64,000 nt of DNA from Streptomyces sp. TLI_171 (GTDB taxonomy: Bacteria; Actinomycetota; Actinomycetes; Streptomycetales; Streptomycetaceae). The notes beneath the pieces were generated by a model that searched no databases, had not been told where the DNA came from, and worked only from the letters and a program-made list of their open reading frames with translations. The stretch covers positions 1,736,001 to 1,800,000 of the forward strand of contig NZ_RAPS01000001.1 of NCBI RefSeq assembly GCF_003610255.1, written 5' to 3'. The translations under genes were made by a program, and so were the position numbers. Positions 10,088-18,971 of the stretch are shown one piece after another; the stretch's first letter is position 1, and each line of letters opens with the position of its first letter.

Positions 10088-11371
10088 TTACTTGGTGAAG
10101 TCCGGGAGGAGCTTCGCGTAGTCGGCAGCGGTGGCGTCCAGGCCGGCCTTGGTGTCCTCCTGGCCCTGGACGATCTTGCCGAGGTTGGTGCCGATGGAGC
10201 CGAACAGCGAGGCGTACTCCGGCAGTTCGGGGCGCGGCTGGGCGGAGGTCAGGATCGCCTGGAAGTCCGCGATGCCCGGGTTGGCCTTGACCTCGGCGGT
10301 GTAGGCGTCGCTGCGGGTGGGCAGGGTGCCGTTCTTCAGCGCGAGGAAGGTCTGGCTCTCGGCGGAGGTCAGGAAGGCGGCGAGCTTCTCGGCGGCGGCC
10401 TTGTGGGCGGCGTCGGAGCCGGCGTAGACCGAGACGTTGTGGCCACCGGTCGGGGCGCCGCCCTTGCCGGCGGAGCCGTTCGGGACGGCCGCGATGCCGA
10501 GGTTCTTCTTGTCGGCGAACGCGGAGCCCTTGTAGACGTTGGTGACCTCCCACGGGCCCTGGATGATCGCCGCGACCTTGCCGGTGGTGAAGGCGTCCAT
10601 CATGTGGGCGTAGGCGTCGGTGGTCACGTCGGCCTTGGCGGTGCCGGGCGAGGTGAACATCGACTTGTAGGTCTCGACGGCCTTGGCGGCCTCCGGCGAG
10701 TTGATGGTGATCTTCTTGCCGGCGGCGTCCACCATGTTGGTGCCCTCGCCGTAGAGGAACGGCATGGCGTAGTAGCCGTCCGCGGCCTTCAGCCAGAAGC
10801 CGTCGACGCCGGCCTTCTCCTTCAGCTGGGCGGCGTCGGCCTTCAGCTCGTCCCAGGTCTTCGGCGGCGCGGTGATGCCGGCCTTGGCGAAGAGCTCCTT
10901 GTTGTACATCAGGCCGAGGGTGTCGGTGACCAGCGGCACGCCGTAGGTCTTGCCCGAGTACTTGGCCTGCTGGATCAGCGAGGCCTGGAACGCCGAGGCG
11001 TCGGTCAGCGCGGGGGTGCCGTCCAGCGGCTCCAGGTAGCCGGCCTTGGCGAACGCGGAGGTCCAGCCGACCTCGGCGCGGAACGCGTCCGGCGCGCCCT
11101 TGGCGCCCATGGCGGTCTGCAGCTTGTTCTGCGCCGTGTCGAACGGGACGTTGACGAAGTTGACCTTGATGTTCGGGTTCGCGGCCTCGAACTTCTTGAC
11201 CAGCTCCTGGTAGTTGGGGGCCTCGTTGGTGGCGTTCGAGGTGTCCCAGTAGGTGATGGTGACCGGTCCGCCGTCGCCCTTGGCGTCCGAGCCGGAGCTG
11301 CTGCTGCTGCAAGCCGCCATGGTGACCGCCAGAGCCGCAACAAGAGCGGAGGCCGCGATGCCACGCCGCAT
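10088..11371 (-). CDS. malE: Maltose/maltodextrin-binding lipoprotein MalE
   Basis: The 427-residue extracellular solute-binding lipoprotein starts at ATG 11371 behind AGGAG. The signal peptide ends in the lipobox VTMAAC, so Cys after the Ala pair is the lipid anchor, followed by a Ser-rich tether. The mature part (VTITYWDTSNATNEAPNYQELVKKFEAANPNIKV ... IIQGPWEV ... GGHNVSVY) is a family-1 sugar-binding protein of the MalE type. It heads malEFG-aglA-malR. Three MalR-type repeats lie 120-240 bases upstream, consistent with repression lifted by maltodextrin. Confidence 0.93.
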   Translation of the reverse strand: MRRGIAASALVAALAVTMAACSSSSSGSDAKGDGGPVTITYWDTSNATNEAPNYQELVKKFEAANPNIKVNFVNVPFDTAQNKLQTAMGAKGAPDAFRAEVGWTSAFAKAGYLEPLDGTPALTDASAFQASLIQQAKYSGKTYGVPLVTDTLGLMYNKELFAKAGITAPPKTWDELKADAAQLKEKAGVDGFWLKAADGYYAMPFLYGEGTNMVDAAGKKITINSPEAAKAVETYKSMFTSPGTAKADVTTDAYAHMMDAFTTGKVAAIIQGPWEVTNVYKGSAFADKKNLGIAAVPNGSAGKGGAPTGGHNVSVYAGSDAAHKAAAEKLAAFLTSAESQTFLALKNGTLPTRSDAYTAEVKANPGIADFQAILTSAQPRPELPEYASLFGSIGTNLGKIVQGQEDTKAGLDATAADYAKLLPDFTK

Positions 11372-11493
11372 GGAAACTCCTAGAAAGGTGGGGGTGCCCG
11401 AGATGGTGGAGGACGGCGCATAATGGCTGTCCCGAGCCGACTGCGCCGTTGCGGCCGTCGGGCTTGACCAGGAACGTAACAGCGGGGTGAGCG

Positions 11494-11610
11494 TTGCTGA
11501 AAGCCCTTGCAGCAAGTTTCTGCAAGATGACGGGGATCGTTACTTCCATGTGTCCTTAGAGTTGCCGTCACGCGTCTTGACCATCCGTTGCCTTGCGGAA
11601 ACTCCTTGCA
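11494..11610. promoter_or_regulatory. MalR-type operator cluster upstream of malE
   Basis: TTGCTGAAAGCCCTTGCA (11494-11511) and TTGCGGAAACTCCTTGCA (11593-11610) agree at 15 of 18 positions in direct orientation. An inverted copy overlaps the first (CTTGCAG at 11506-11512 and CTGCAAG at 11520-11526). CTTGCAG-type repeats are the known target of MalR/Reg1 in Streptomyces. Placement before malE supports autoregulated control of the operon. Confidence 0.75.
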
Positions 11611-11634
11611 ACCACTGGGCCCCGGACATGCGAG

Positions 11635-11666
11635 AAGGCCCCCGGGAGCGTGCTCCCGGGGGCCTT
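11635..11666. terminator. Terminator after galM, next to the mal promoter
   Basis: AAGGCCCCCGGGAGC (11635-11649) pairs perfectly with GCTCCCGGGGGCCTT (11652-11666), leaving a very tight loop. It lies 18 bases past the galM stop codon and should insulate the mal promoter region. Confidence 0.85.
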
Positions 11667-11683
11667 CGTCGTCGGTGCGCCGG

Positions 11684-12754
11684 TCAGCCGGCGGTGCCCC
11701 ACCGCAGGACGGTGGTGGAGCGGAACTCCTGGCCCGGCCGCAGCTCGGTCGACGGGTAGGCCGGGCGGTGCGGCGAGTCCGGGTGGTGCTGGGTCTCCAA
11801 CGCCACGCCGGCGAACGGCCCGTAGGCCGTCCCGGACGGGCCGGTGACCGCGCCGTCGAAGCCGTTCGCGGTGTACACCTGCAGGCCCGGTTCGGTGGTC
11901 AGCACCTCCAGGGTGCGGCCGCTGCCCGGGTCCTCCAGCAGCGCGGCGCGCACCGGCGGCCCGTCCGCGGGGCGCTCGCGCAGCACCCAGTTGTGGTCGT
12001 ATCCGCGTGAAAGTTTCAGTTGCGGGTGGTCCTCGCCGATGCCCTTGCCGATCGGCCGGGCGGTGGTGAAGTCGAACGGGGTGCCCGCCACCGCCTCGTA
12101 CGGGCCGTACGGGATCTGCCGCTCGTCGACCGGGGTGTACTCGTCCGCGTCCACCGTCAGCAGGTGGCCGAGCACGTCGCCGCGGCCCTCGCCCGCCAGG
12201 TTGAAGTAGGCGTGGTTGGTCAGGTTGAGCACGGTCGGCTTGTTGGTGACGGCCCGGTAGGAGATCACCAGGTCGGCGCCGTCGAGGGTGAACTCCGTCC
12301 AGACGTCCAGCGCCCCCGGGAAGCCCTGGTCGCCGTCCGGGGAGTGCAGGTGCATCCGCACCCCGCCGGGGATCTCCTCGGCCTCCCAGACCCGGTGCGC
12401 GAAGGAGTCCGGCCCGCCGTGCAGCGTGACGCCGTTGCCGGTCGGCATCAGCGGGTGGTCCTCGCCGTCCAGGGTGATCCGGCTGCCGGCGATCCGGTTG
12501 GCGTACCGGCCCACCGTCACCCCGTAGTGCTTGGCCGGGCCGAGCAGCGCACCGACGTTGGCGCTGGTCAGCAGCACCTGGCCCGGGGCGCCGGTGCGGT
12601 CGGGCGCGGTCAGCGTGTGCAGGGCCGCGCCGAGCGTGATCACGGTGGCCTCGATCGGGCCGGAGCGCAGCGTCCAGCGCTCCAGGCCCATGCCGGCCCC
12701 CGAGTGGTCGTACGGTGCCCGGTGCACCTCGGTGGGCTCGGACGACGCGGTCAT
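11684..12754 (-). CDS. galM: Aldose 1-epimerase (mutarotase)
   Basis: The 356-residue enzyme interconverts alpha and beta anomers of aldohexoses such as glucose and galactose. GalM-family signatures are present: GRYANRI, the first catalytic-region His in TLHGGPDSF, the second in NLTNHAYFNL, and the catalytic Glu in ALETQHHPDSP. There is no signal peptide, so it is cytoplasmic. ATG 12754 follows GAGGAGCTGCCCC. It lies upstream of and in the same direction as the mal operon but is separated by a strong terminator. It is probably an independent gene serving glucose released by the alpha-glucosidase. Confidence 0.9.
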   Translation of the reverse strand: MTASSEPTEVHRAPYDHSGAGMGLERWTLRSGPIEATVITLGAALHTLTAPDRTGAPGQVLLTSANVGALLGPAKHYGVTVGRYANRIAGSRITLDGEDHPLMPTGNGVTLHGGPDSFAHRVWEAEEIPGGVRMHLHSPDGDQGFPGALDVWTEFTLDGADLVISYRAVTNKPTVLNLTNHAYFNLAGEGRGDVLGHLLTVDADEYTPVDERQIPYGPYEAVAGTPFDFTTARPIGKGIGEDHPQLKLSRGYDHNWVLRERPADGPPVRAALLEDPGSGRTLEVLTTEPGLQVYTANGFDGAVTGPSGTAYGPFAGVALETQHHPDSPHRPAYPSTELRPGQEFRSTTVLRWGTAG

Positions 12755-12856
12755 GGGGCAGCTCCTCGGTCAGTGATCACCCTGCGCGGCCAGCGTAGCC
12801 CGACCCGGCGCGCGGGCCGGTGACCCGCCCCGCGCGCCGCCGCGTCCGGCGGTCCG

Positions 12857-15814
12857 TCAGTCAGCCTGCCCGGGGCCGTCGGTGGGCAACCCGAGGGCGT
12901 CCGCGAGGCCGTCGGTCCCGGTGCCGAGCTTGCGGTGCACCGCGGCCAGCCGCTGCTTCACCAGCCCCACCGGCAACTTGAGCTGTTCGGCGATCCGCTG
13001 CGGCGGCATCCGGCGCACCGCCAGCTCGGCGATCTGGCGCTCCTGCGGGTTGAGGGTGTCCTTGGCGGGCAGCAGCGCCCGGCTGGGCTGCAGGCCGGAG
13101 GAGGACAGCACGTTGCGGGCCCGTACCTCCAGGCCGTCGGCACCGCAGTGCTTCGCCAACTCCATTCCCTGGTAAAGGTGTTCGGCGGCCTCCACGCTGC
13201 GGCCGACCTGCACCAGGGCGGCGCCCAGGTCGACCAGCGCGTGCGCGTGCTCGTAGCTCGCCGGGGAGCGGCCGAGCACCGCCACCGCCTCCTGGAGCAG
13301 CTCCACCGCGTGCGGGCCCTCCCAGACGCTGGCGGCCAGCCGCAGCGCGGTGCCGATCGCCGAGGGCGAGCCGGACTCCCGGGCCCGGGCCACCGCGTCG
13401 TCGCCGTTCTTCCGGGCCGACGGCAGGTCCCGGTGCGCCATCGCCACCGCCAGGTGCCCGGCCCACGGGGCGTGCACGGTGGAACGCCAGCCGCGCCGGT
13501 CCAGCCGCATGCCGGTCTCGGCGAGCACCTCCACCGCCATGTCGTACTCGTGGCGGGAGATCAGCAGCTTGCCGTAGATGGTGGCGACGTCCGGGAGCAG
13601 CAGCGCGGTCTGGTGGTAGGGCGGCGCGAAGTGGTACTTGCGGGCGATCTCCCAGGCCTCCTGGTCGCGGCCGCGGGCCAGCAGGGTGTCGATCAGCGTG
13701 CCGACCAGGTTCAGCTGCAGCGGCAGGCCGTCGCCCATCCGGTCGGCGATCCGCAGGCCGCGGCGGAGGAAGTCCTCGGCCTCGGGGAGGAAGCCGCGGC
13801 GCAGCCGGGCGAAGCCCATCAGGAAGTAGGCGAAGCCGCGGTGCGCGCCGCTCCACCCGGCGATCTCGAACTCCAGGATGGCGGAGCTGAACAGCTTCTC
13901 GGCGCGGGCGAGTTCGTCGTTGTAGGCGAAGCACAGGCCGAGCAGGGCGGGCAGTTCGAAGTTCCAGGTGGTGTTGGTCCAGCCGAGGCCGCGCGGCAGC
14001 TTGCCGTCGCACAGCGCGCTCTCGGCGGCGTTCAGCGCCTCCGCGGTGTTGACGCCCTTGAGGGTGAGGTCCCAGGCGTGCAGTGCGCGGAGGGGTCGGG
14101 CGGCCTCGCTCTCCGGGTCGACCTCGGCGGTCAACCGGGCGACGTGCTCGGCCCGTTCGGGGCCGTTCTCCTCGTCCCGCTGCAGGGCGGTGTACAGCAG
14201 GTGGGCGACCAGCAGGCGGAGCCGGCCGGGGCCCTCGGGGGTGTACTCGGACTCCTCCAGGCAGAGCGCGGCGGCCGCGACCAGGTCGCCGCTGTGGGCG
14301 ATCACCTCGGAGAGCCGGAACACCGCCTCGACCCGCAGGTCCGGGCTGAGGCCGTCCTCGATGTCGAGGGCGCGGCGCAGCTGGTTGGCGGTGGACTGCG
14401 GGTCGGTGAGCAGGCTGGCGCAGGCCAGCTCGTACAGCACCTCGGCCCGGTCGTCCTCGTCCGGCGGCTCGTTGAGGGCGCGCTCCAGGCAGCGGCGGGC
14501 GGCTTCGGGGGCGCCGATGGCGAGGTTCTCGGCGGCGGCCCGGCGCAGTTTGCGGACGATCAGGTCGTCGCCCTCGCCGGGGTGGGTCTCCAGCAGGTGG
14601 CGGGAGGCGGCGAGCAGCGAACCGCCGCTGTTCTCGATCACGTTGGCGGCCATGCCGTGCATGCCGGCCCGGACCGCGGGCTGGATCGACTGGTAGATGG
14701 ACGTGGCGATCAGCGGGTGGACGAACTCCAGCCTGCCGTTGGGCTGGCTGGTGAGCACCCGCAGCCGGCGCAGTTCGCGGACGGACTCGGAGGCCTGGGC
14801 GGGACCCTGGCCGCAGATCGCGGCGGCCAGGTCCTCCTTGATGTCGGTGCCGAGCAGGGCGGCGGCCCAGGCGAACCGGATCGCGGTGGGGCCGAGCTTG
14901 TCGAGCCAGTAGTCGAAGCCCTCGCCGCGGGCGGCCGCGGCCAGGTCGCGCAGCCGGGGCGAGTTCTCGTCGACCGGTTCGAGGTTCTGGTCGCGGACCT
15001 CGCGCAGCAGCGCCACCGTGTCGTACGGCGCTCCGGCGGTGACCGCCCAGACCTGGCGGCAGAACGCGTCGTCGGCCTCGGCGAACTCGGCGTGCACCAG
15101 TTCGGCGATCGACACCGGGCTGAGCGGCCGCAGCTCGTGCTGGCGCACCGCCTGGGCGGCGATCTGGTTGGCGAACGGCTGGCCCTCGGCGCTGAACTCC
15201 TCGCGGTAGGCGAAGGCCAGCAGCACCGGCAGGTCGCGGGCGCGCAGCGCGAAGGAGGCGAGCCAGGCCAGCGACTCCTGGTCGACGGCGTGCAGGTCGT
15301 CGATGGCCACCACCAACGGGGCGCGCCGGGGCGCGAGTTGGGTGATGACGAAGTCCAGGCCGTCGTGGATGCCCTGCGGGTCGATGCGTTCGACCTCGTC
15401 GGAGGGCGGTTCCAGTCCGACCGCGGGCGCGACGATGTTGTACCAGTTGCCGAACACCTCGGCGCGCTCGGCCTCGGTGAGCTCGCCGAGCACCGGCAGC
15501 AGCAGTTGCCGCAGCACCCGGAACGGCGCCTGCCGCTGCCGCTCGTTGCCGCGCGCGAACAGCACGGTCGAGTCCTTGCGGGCGCCCGCGATCCGGCGGA
15601 CCTGCTCGAGCACCGAGGTCTTGCCGATGCCGGGCTTCCCGTAGAAGACCAGCAGTTCACCGATCTTGGTGCCGCCCGCGGCGAACTCGCGGCACAGCCG
15701 GTCCACGGCCTGCTCGGCGGACCGCAGTTCCTGTTCGCGCTCCCACAGCTTCTCGCCGGCGTCGCCCGCCCCGGCCGCCCGCTGCTGCTGCGGCCCGTTC
15801 TGCTCTTCGGCCAC
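12857..15814 (-). CDS. Large ATP-binding regulator with C-terminal LuxR-like helix-turn-helix
   Basis: This 985-residue protein has the layout of a LAL/STAND-type regulator. The N-terminal AAA-like ATPase has Walker A GKPGIGKTS (59-67) and Walker B LVVAIDDLH (near 165). A long helical, TPR-like middle follows, then a C-terminal helix-turn-helix (LNPQERQIAELAVRRMPPQRIAEQLKLPVGLVKQRLAAVHRKLG). The HTH departs from the LuxR norm: the recognition-helix pattern SxRTVxxH is replaced by PVGLVKQR. There is no signal peptide or membrane segment. It is divergent from the terpene cyclase gene at 16089, so it may regulate that gene; this is inferred only from position. Alternatively it is a global regulator. 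Confidence 0.8.
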   Translation of the reverse strand: MAEEQNGPQQQRAAGAGDAGEKLWEREQELRSAEQAVDRLCREFAAGGTKIGELLVFYGKPGIGKTSVLEQVRRIAGARKDSTVLFARGNERQRQAPFRVLRQLLLPVLGELTEAERAEVFGNWYNIVAPAVGLEPPSDEVERIDPQGIHDGLDFVITQLAPRRAPLVVAIDDLHAVDQESLAWLASFALRARDLPVLLAFAYREEFSAEGQPFANQIAAQAVRQHELRPLSPVSIAELVHAEFAEADDAFCRQVWAVTAGAPYDTVALLREVRDQNLEPVDENSPRLRDLAAAARGEGFDYWLDKLGPTAIRFAWAAALLGTDIKEDLAAAICGQGPAQASESVRELRRLRVLTSQPNGRLEFVHPLIATSIYQSIQPAVRAGMHGMAANVIENSGGSLLAASRHLLETHPGEGDDLIVRKLRRAAAENLAIGAPEAARRCLERALNEPPDEDDRAEVLYELACASLLTDPQSTANQLRRALDIEDGLSPDLRVEAVFRLSEVIAHSGDLVAAAALCLEESEYTPEGPGRLRLLVAHLLYTALQRDEENGPERAEHVARLTAEVDPESEAARPLRALHAWDLTLKGVNTAEALNAAESALCDGKLPRGLGWTNTTWNFELPALLGLCFAYNDELARAEKLFSSAILEFEIAGWSGAHRGFAYFLMGFARLRRGFLPEAEDFLRRGLRIADRMGDGLPLQLNLVGTLIDTLLARGRDQEAWEIARKYHFAPPYHQTALLLPDVATIYGKLLISRHEYDMAVEVLAETGMRLDRRGWRSTVHAPWAGHLAVAMAHRDLPSARKNGDDAVARARESGSPSAIGTALRLAASVWEGPHAVELLQEAVAVLGRSPASYEHAHALVDLGAALVQVGRSVEAAEHLYQGMELAKHCGADGLEVRARNVLSSSGLQPSRALLPAKDTLNPQERQIAELAVRRMPPQRIAEQLKLPVGLVKQRLAAVHRKLGTGTDGLADALGLPTDGPGQAD

Positions 15815-15968
15815 GTCCGTCCACCCTCCGCCTCGCCGTCCGGCACTCCGTTCCCGGCCTTAGCGCCGCCGGGGGCCGTGCGGGCGACGTTCGTGCAGGC
15901 TAGCGACCTGACGCAGGGTTAGTCGGCGGTGCCTCGGGCAAATGCCTTACAACTCAGGACATCTGACG

Positions 15969-15980
15969 ATCCGATCGGAT
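15969..15980. promoter_or_regulatory. 12-bp palindrome between the LuxR-like gene and the terpene cyclase gene
   Basis: ATCCGATCGGAT is a perfect palindrome in the 274-base divergent intergenic region. It may be an operator; nothing further supports this. Confidence 0.3.
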
Positions 15981-16088
15981 AACGTTCGGGCCTCAGGGGT
16001 GTAGTTGATCTTAGTGAGGGAAGGCCATCGGCCGGGCCATGAGCCCCTGCACTTCGACGCACCGGCAACAGGCTGCTCTGGAGACACG

Positions 16089-17132
16089 TTGGCTGCCATA
16101 CCCCCGCTTTTCTGCCCCATCCCGTCGGCCCTGCACCCCGGCCACGAGGCTGTCGGGAAGAGCACCGAACTATGGCTGGACTCCATGGGCTTCACCGGGG
16201 ACACCGACCGCCGGCAACGCCTGCTGGCCATCGGCGCCCACGAGTTCGTCTGCCGGATCGCCAAGGACGCAGAAGGCACGACGGGGCTGGAACTGGTCTC
16301 GCAGTGGCTGTGCAGCATGCTCACGCTGGACGACGAGTGGGACACCGGCAGGCTCAGCCGCGACCCCTCGCGTGTACTCACCATAGCAGCCACGCTACTG
16401 GCTGTTATCAACTCCGCGAATTCCCACCCGCACGAATCGGACATCTACGTCGCGTCGGTCCGCGACGTGTTCCGCCGGGCCCGCGAGTGGGCCCCCGCGC
16501 TCTCCGTGAAGCGGTGGGCGGACAGCCAGCTGGAGTCCTTCATGGGCGCCGCCGCCATCGTCGCCTACCGCGCCCAGGGGCGGACCATGACCCTGGCCGA
16601 GTACCTGACGGTCGGTCCGCTGGACCGCGGCAGCCGCTCCTGCATCGAGATCATCGAGGTCTGCGAACGCACCGCGATCCCGCAGTCCCAGCTGGACTCG
16701 CCGCGGGTGCACGCGCTCACCGAGGCCGCCAAGTTCCTGGTCCTGGTCTCCGCCGACCTGTACTCCTACAAGCGCGAGGACAGCCACAACGCGCTGGAGA
16801 GCAACGTGGTCGACGCGCTCCAGCGGCACCTGGGGTGCGGACGCGAGCAGGCCCTGCTGGAGGCCGCCGCCCTGCACGACCGCACCATGTGCCTGTTCCT
16901 CCGACTGGCGGACCGCACCGCCCGCCGCGGCGGCCCCGAACTCCGGCGCTACGTCCAGCAGCTGTCCAACCTGGTGAGCGGGAACCTGGAGTGGGGCTTC
17001 ACCTCCGCCCGCTACACCGACCGCACCCCCGGGATCGTCCCGGTGGCCGAACGCGCCGACCGCCCCGCCGACGGCCGGCTCACCCCGCCGCCCTACCCCG
17101 AGATCGCCTGGTGGTGGGACCAGCTCTGGTGA
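16089..17132 (+). CDS. Terpene cyclase (type I, probably sesquiterpene)
   Basis: The product is 347 residues from TTG 16089, chosen because GGAG lies six bases upstream and the family start PLFCPIPSALHP follows directly. The metal-binding Asp-rich motif is DDEWD (LTLDDEWDTG). The second metal site appears as SADLYSYKREDSH, matching the NSE triad (N/D)D(L)xSxxxE with Ser at the first position. The WGFTSARY segment supplies the usual C-terminal Arg-Tyr pair. The enzyme would ionise farnesyl (or geranyl/geranylgeranyl) diphosphate with Mg2+ and cyclise it. The product is not predictable. Codon use is slightly less GC-biased than in neighbours (CTA, ATA and GTT codons occur). An NTF2-like gene follows after 201 bases. 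Confidence 0.85.
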   Translation: MAAIPPLFCPIPSALHPGHEAVGKSTELWLDSMGFTGDTDRRQRLLAIGAHEFVCRIAKDAEGTTGLELVSQWLCSMLTLDDEWDTGRLSRDPSRVLTIAATLLAVINSANSHPHESDIYVASVRDVFRRAREWAPALSVKRWADSQLESFMGAAAIVAYRAQGRTMTLAEYLTVGPLDRGSRSCIEIIEVCERTAIPQSQLDSPRVHALTEAAKFLVLVSADLYSYKREDSHNALESNVVDALQRHLGCGREQALLEAAALHDRTMCLFLRLADRTARRGGPELRRYVQQLSNLVSGNLEWGFTSARYTDRTPGIVPVAERADRPADGRLTPPPYPEIAWWWDQLW

Positions 17133-17333
17133 CGCCCGCGGTGCCCGAGGGGGCTCTCCGCTCCGTCCGGACACTCGTCACCCCGGGATCCCATCACACA
17201 GCTCGCCGCGGCTCGGGGTCCGCCACGCGTGAGCCCGGGATCCGCTCCGGGTGGCCCACGACGGCTGGCGGGCGACGGCTCGGCGTGATCCCGTCGTTGG
17301 CAGATCCGACCCACCGTCAAGGAGCGAAAGACC

Positions 17334-17660
17334 ATGACCATCGCCGTCGACAAACTCTCCGACCCGGCCGTCCGTCGCCTGCTCGGCGCCGTCAACTCCG
17401 GCGACCGGACCGCCTTCTTCGCCGGCCTCACCGAGGACGCCACGATGTCCGACGACGGCTCCGAGCGCGACCTGGCGGACTGGGTCGACCGGGAGATCTT
17501 CTCCTCGCACGGGCACATCGAGGTGCAGAACGAGAAGGCCGGCGGCCGCGCGCTGGTCGCCGACTACCGCAACGACACCTGGGGCGAGATGCGCACCGCC
17601 TGGCGCTTCACCGTCGCCCCCGACGGGCGGGTCAGCCGCTTCGAGACCGGCCAGGCCTGA
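17334..17660 (+). CDS. SnoaL/NTF2-like protein
   Basis: This 108-residue protein starts at ATG 17334 behind AAGGAG. Its pattern (helical start LLGAVNSGDRTAFFAGLTEDATMSDDG, then beta strands ending WGEMRTAWRFTVAPDGRVSRFETGQA) is that of the cone-shaped NTF2/SnoaL fold used by small cyclases, isomerases and binding proteins. No specific catalytic set can be assigned. It follows the terpene cyclase gene on the same strand, which makes a role in tailoring or binding the terpene product conceivable. The 201-base gap also allows an independent promoter. Confidence 0.7.
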   Translation: MTIAVDKLSDPAVRRLLGAVNSGDRTAFFAGLTEDATMSDDGSERDLADWVDREIFSSHGHIEVQNEKAGGRALVADYRNDTWGEMRTAWRFTVAPDGRVSRFETGQA

Positions 17661-17675
17661 TCCCGCCGGGCCCCG

Positions 17676-17711
17676 CCGCGGCACCGAGGGTCCGCCCCGA
17701 AGGTGCCGCGG
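17676..17711. terminator. Hairpin between convergent NTF2-like and serine hydrolase genes
   Basis: CCGCGGCACC (17676-17685) pairs with GGTGCCGCGG (17702-17711) around a 16-base loop. It lies just after the NTF2-like stop codon. Confidence 0.65.
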
Positions 17712-17724
17712 TCCCGAGGAGCCG

Positions 17725-18945
17725 TCAGGCGCGCGCCGCCAGGCACCGGTGGACGGCCGCGATCAGCGCCCGCGAGCGGATGTCCCCGGTGACGCCCGGC
17801 TGCATGCCGTTGGTGACGTAGCCGAAGCCGAGGCCCAGCTCCGGGTCCGCGAAGCCCAGCGAGCCGCCCCGGCCGGGGTGCCCGAAGCTCCCCGGGGAGG
17901 CCATCGGCGAGGTGCCGCCGTGCCGGAAGAAGCCCTGGCCGAACGTGGTGTTGACGATCAGCACCCGATCCGGCCCGTGCACCGAGGGGCCCGCCGCCTC
18001 GGCCAGCGTGGCCGGTTCGAACAGGGCGGGCAGCCGCTGCCCGGGCGCGTCCGCCCGGTCGGCGGCGCCGATCAGCGCCGCGTAGAACCGGGCCACCGAG
18101 CGGGCGGTGCCGATGCCGCCCGCGCCCGGCACCTCGACGGCCTGCACCGCCGGGTCGTTCAGGTCCACGCTGCTGCGCACCGAGCCGAACGACCGGGCGG
18201 TCAGCGAGCGCGGGTCGCGGTAGGCGTCCACCACGGACTGCTTGGGGCGCATCCGCATCCCGTTCGGGGCGACCTTCGCCGCCTCCGGCGCGGGCAGGTC
18301 CACCAGCCGGCCGACCCGGGCGGAGGCGGTGGCGGGCAGGCCGATCCACAGGTCCAGGCCGAGCGGGTCGGCGATCTCCTCCGCGAAGTACCGCCCCACG
18401 CTGCGGCCGCTCACCCGCCGCACCACCTCGCCGACCAGCCAGCCGAAGGTCAGCGGGTGGTAGCCGTGCGCGGTGCCGGGCTCCCAGGCGGGGGTCTGGG
18501 CGGCGACCGCGGCCGCCGCCGGGTCCCAGGCCAGCACGTCCTCGATCCGCAGCGGCACGTCCAGCGCGGGGAGCCCCGCCTGGTGCGACAGCAGCCAGCG
18601 GACCGGGATGCGCTCCTTGCCGGCCTGCGCGAACTCGGGCCAGTACGAGGCCACCGGCGCGTCCAGGTCCAGCTCCCCGCGCTGGGCGAGGTGCAGCGCG
18701 GCGGCGGCGGTCAGCCCCTTGGTGACCGAGCGCAGCACCTGCGCGGTGCCCTCGCCCCAGCCGACCGCCGGCGCCGGACGGGCTCCCACCTCCGGACGGG
18801 CGTCGCCGCCCCACAGGTCGACCACCTTGCGGCCGTCCAGGTACAGCGCGAAGGCCGCGCCCAACTCCCCGTACAGCCGGAAGTTGTCCGCGAACGCCTC
18901 CCTGACCGGCTCGAACCCGTCCGCCGTGTATCCCTGGATCTCCAC
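17725..18945 (-). CDS. Serine hydrolase of the beta-lactamase / EstB esterase family
   Basis: The 406-residue protein has a class-C-beta-lactamase-like fold. The nucleophile motif SVTK (SxxK, RSVTKGLTAAAAL) is near residue 92. A tyrosine motif (GYHPLTFGWL) replaces the usual YxN, and a C-terminal FGHPGRGGSLGF block corresponds to the KTG/HxG region. There is no signal peptide, so it is cytoplasmic, as are EstB-type esterases. It probably cleaves an ester or a D-amino-acid-containing substrate rather than beta-lactams. It is convergent with the NTF2-like gene and followed upstream by a small secreted protein gene on the same strand. Confidence 0.82.
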   Translation of the reverse strand: MEIQGYTADGFEPVREAFADNFRLYGELGAAFALYLDGRKVVDLWGGDARPEVGARPAPAVGWGEGTAQVLRSVTKGLTAAAALHLAQRGELDLDAPVASYWPEFAQAGKERIPVRWLLSHQAGLPALDVPLRIEDVLAWDPAAAAVAAQTPAWEPGTAHGYHPLTFGWLVGEVVRRVSGRSVGRYFAEEIADPLGLDLWIGLPATASARVGRLVDLPAPEAAKVAPNGMRMRPKQSVVDAYRDPRSLTARSFGSVRSSVDLNDPAVQAVEVPGAGGIGTARSVARFYAALIGAADRADAPGQRLPALFEPATLAEAAGPSVHGPDRVLIVNTTFGQGFFRHGGTSPMASPGSFGHPGRGGSLGFADPELGLGFGYVTNGMQPGVTGDIRSRALIAAVHRCLAARA

Positions 18946-18971
18946 CCGTCCACCCTATGCGCCATCCGCGG

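Noticed and set aside
12935..15922. A 995-codon plus-strand frame opposite the LuxR-like gene
   Set aside because: The minus-strand frame has Walker motifs and an HTH; the plus-strand frame has no recognisable domain.
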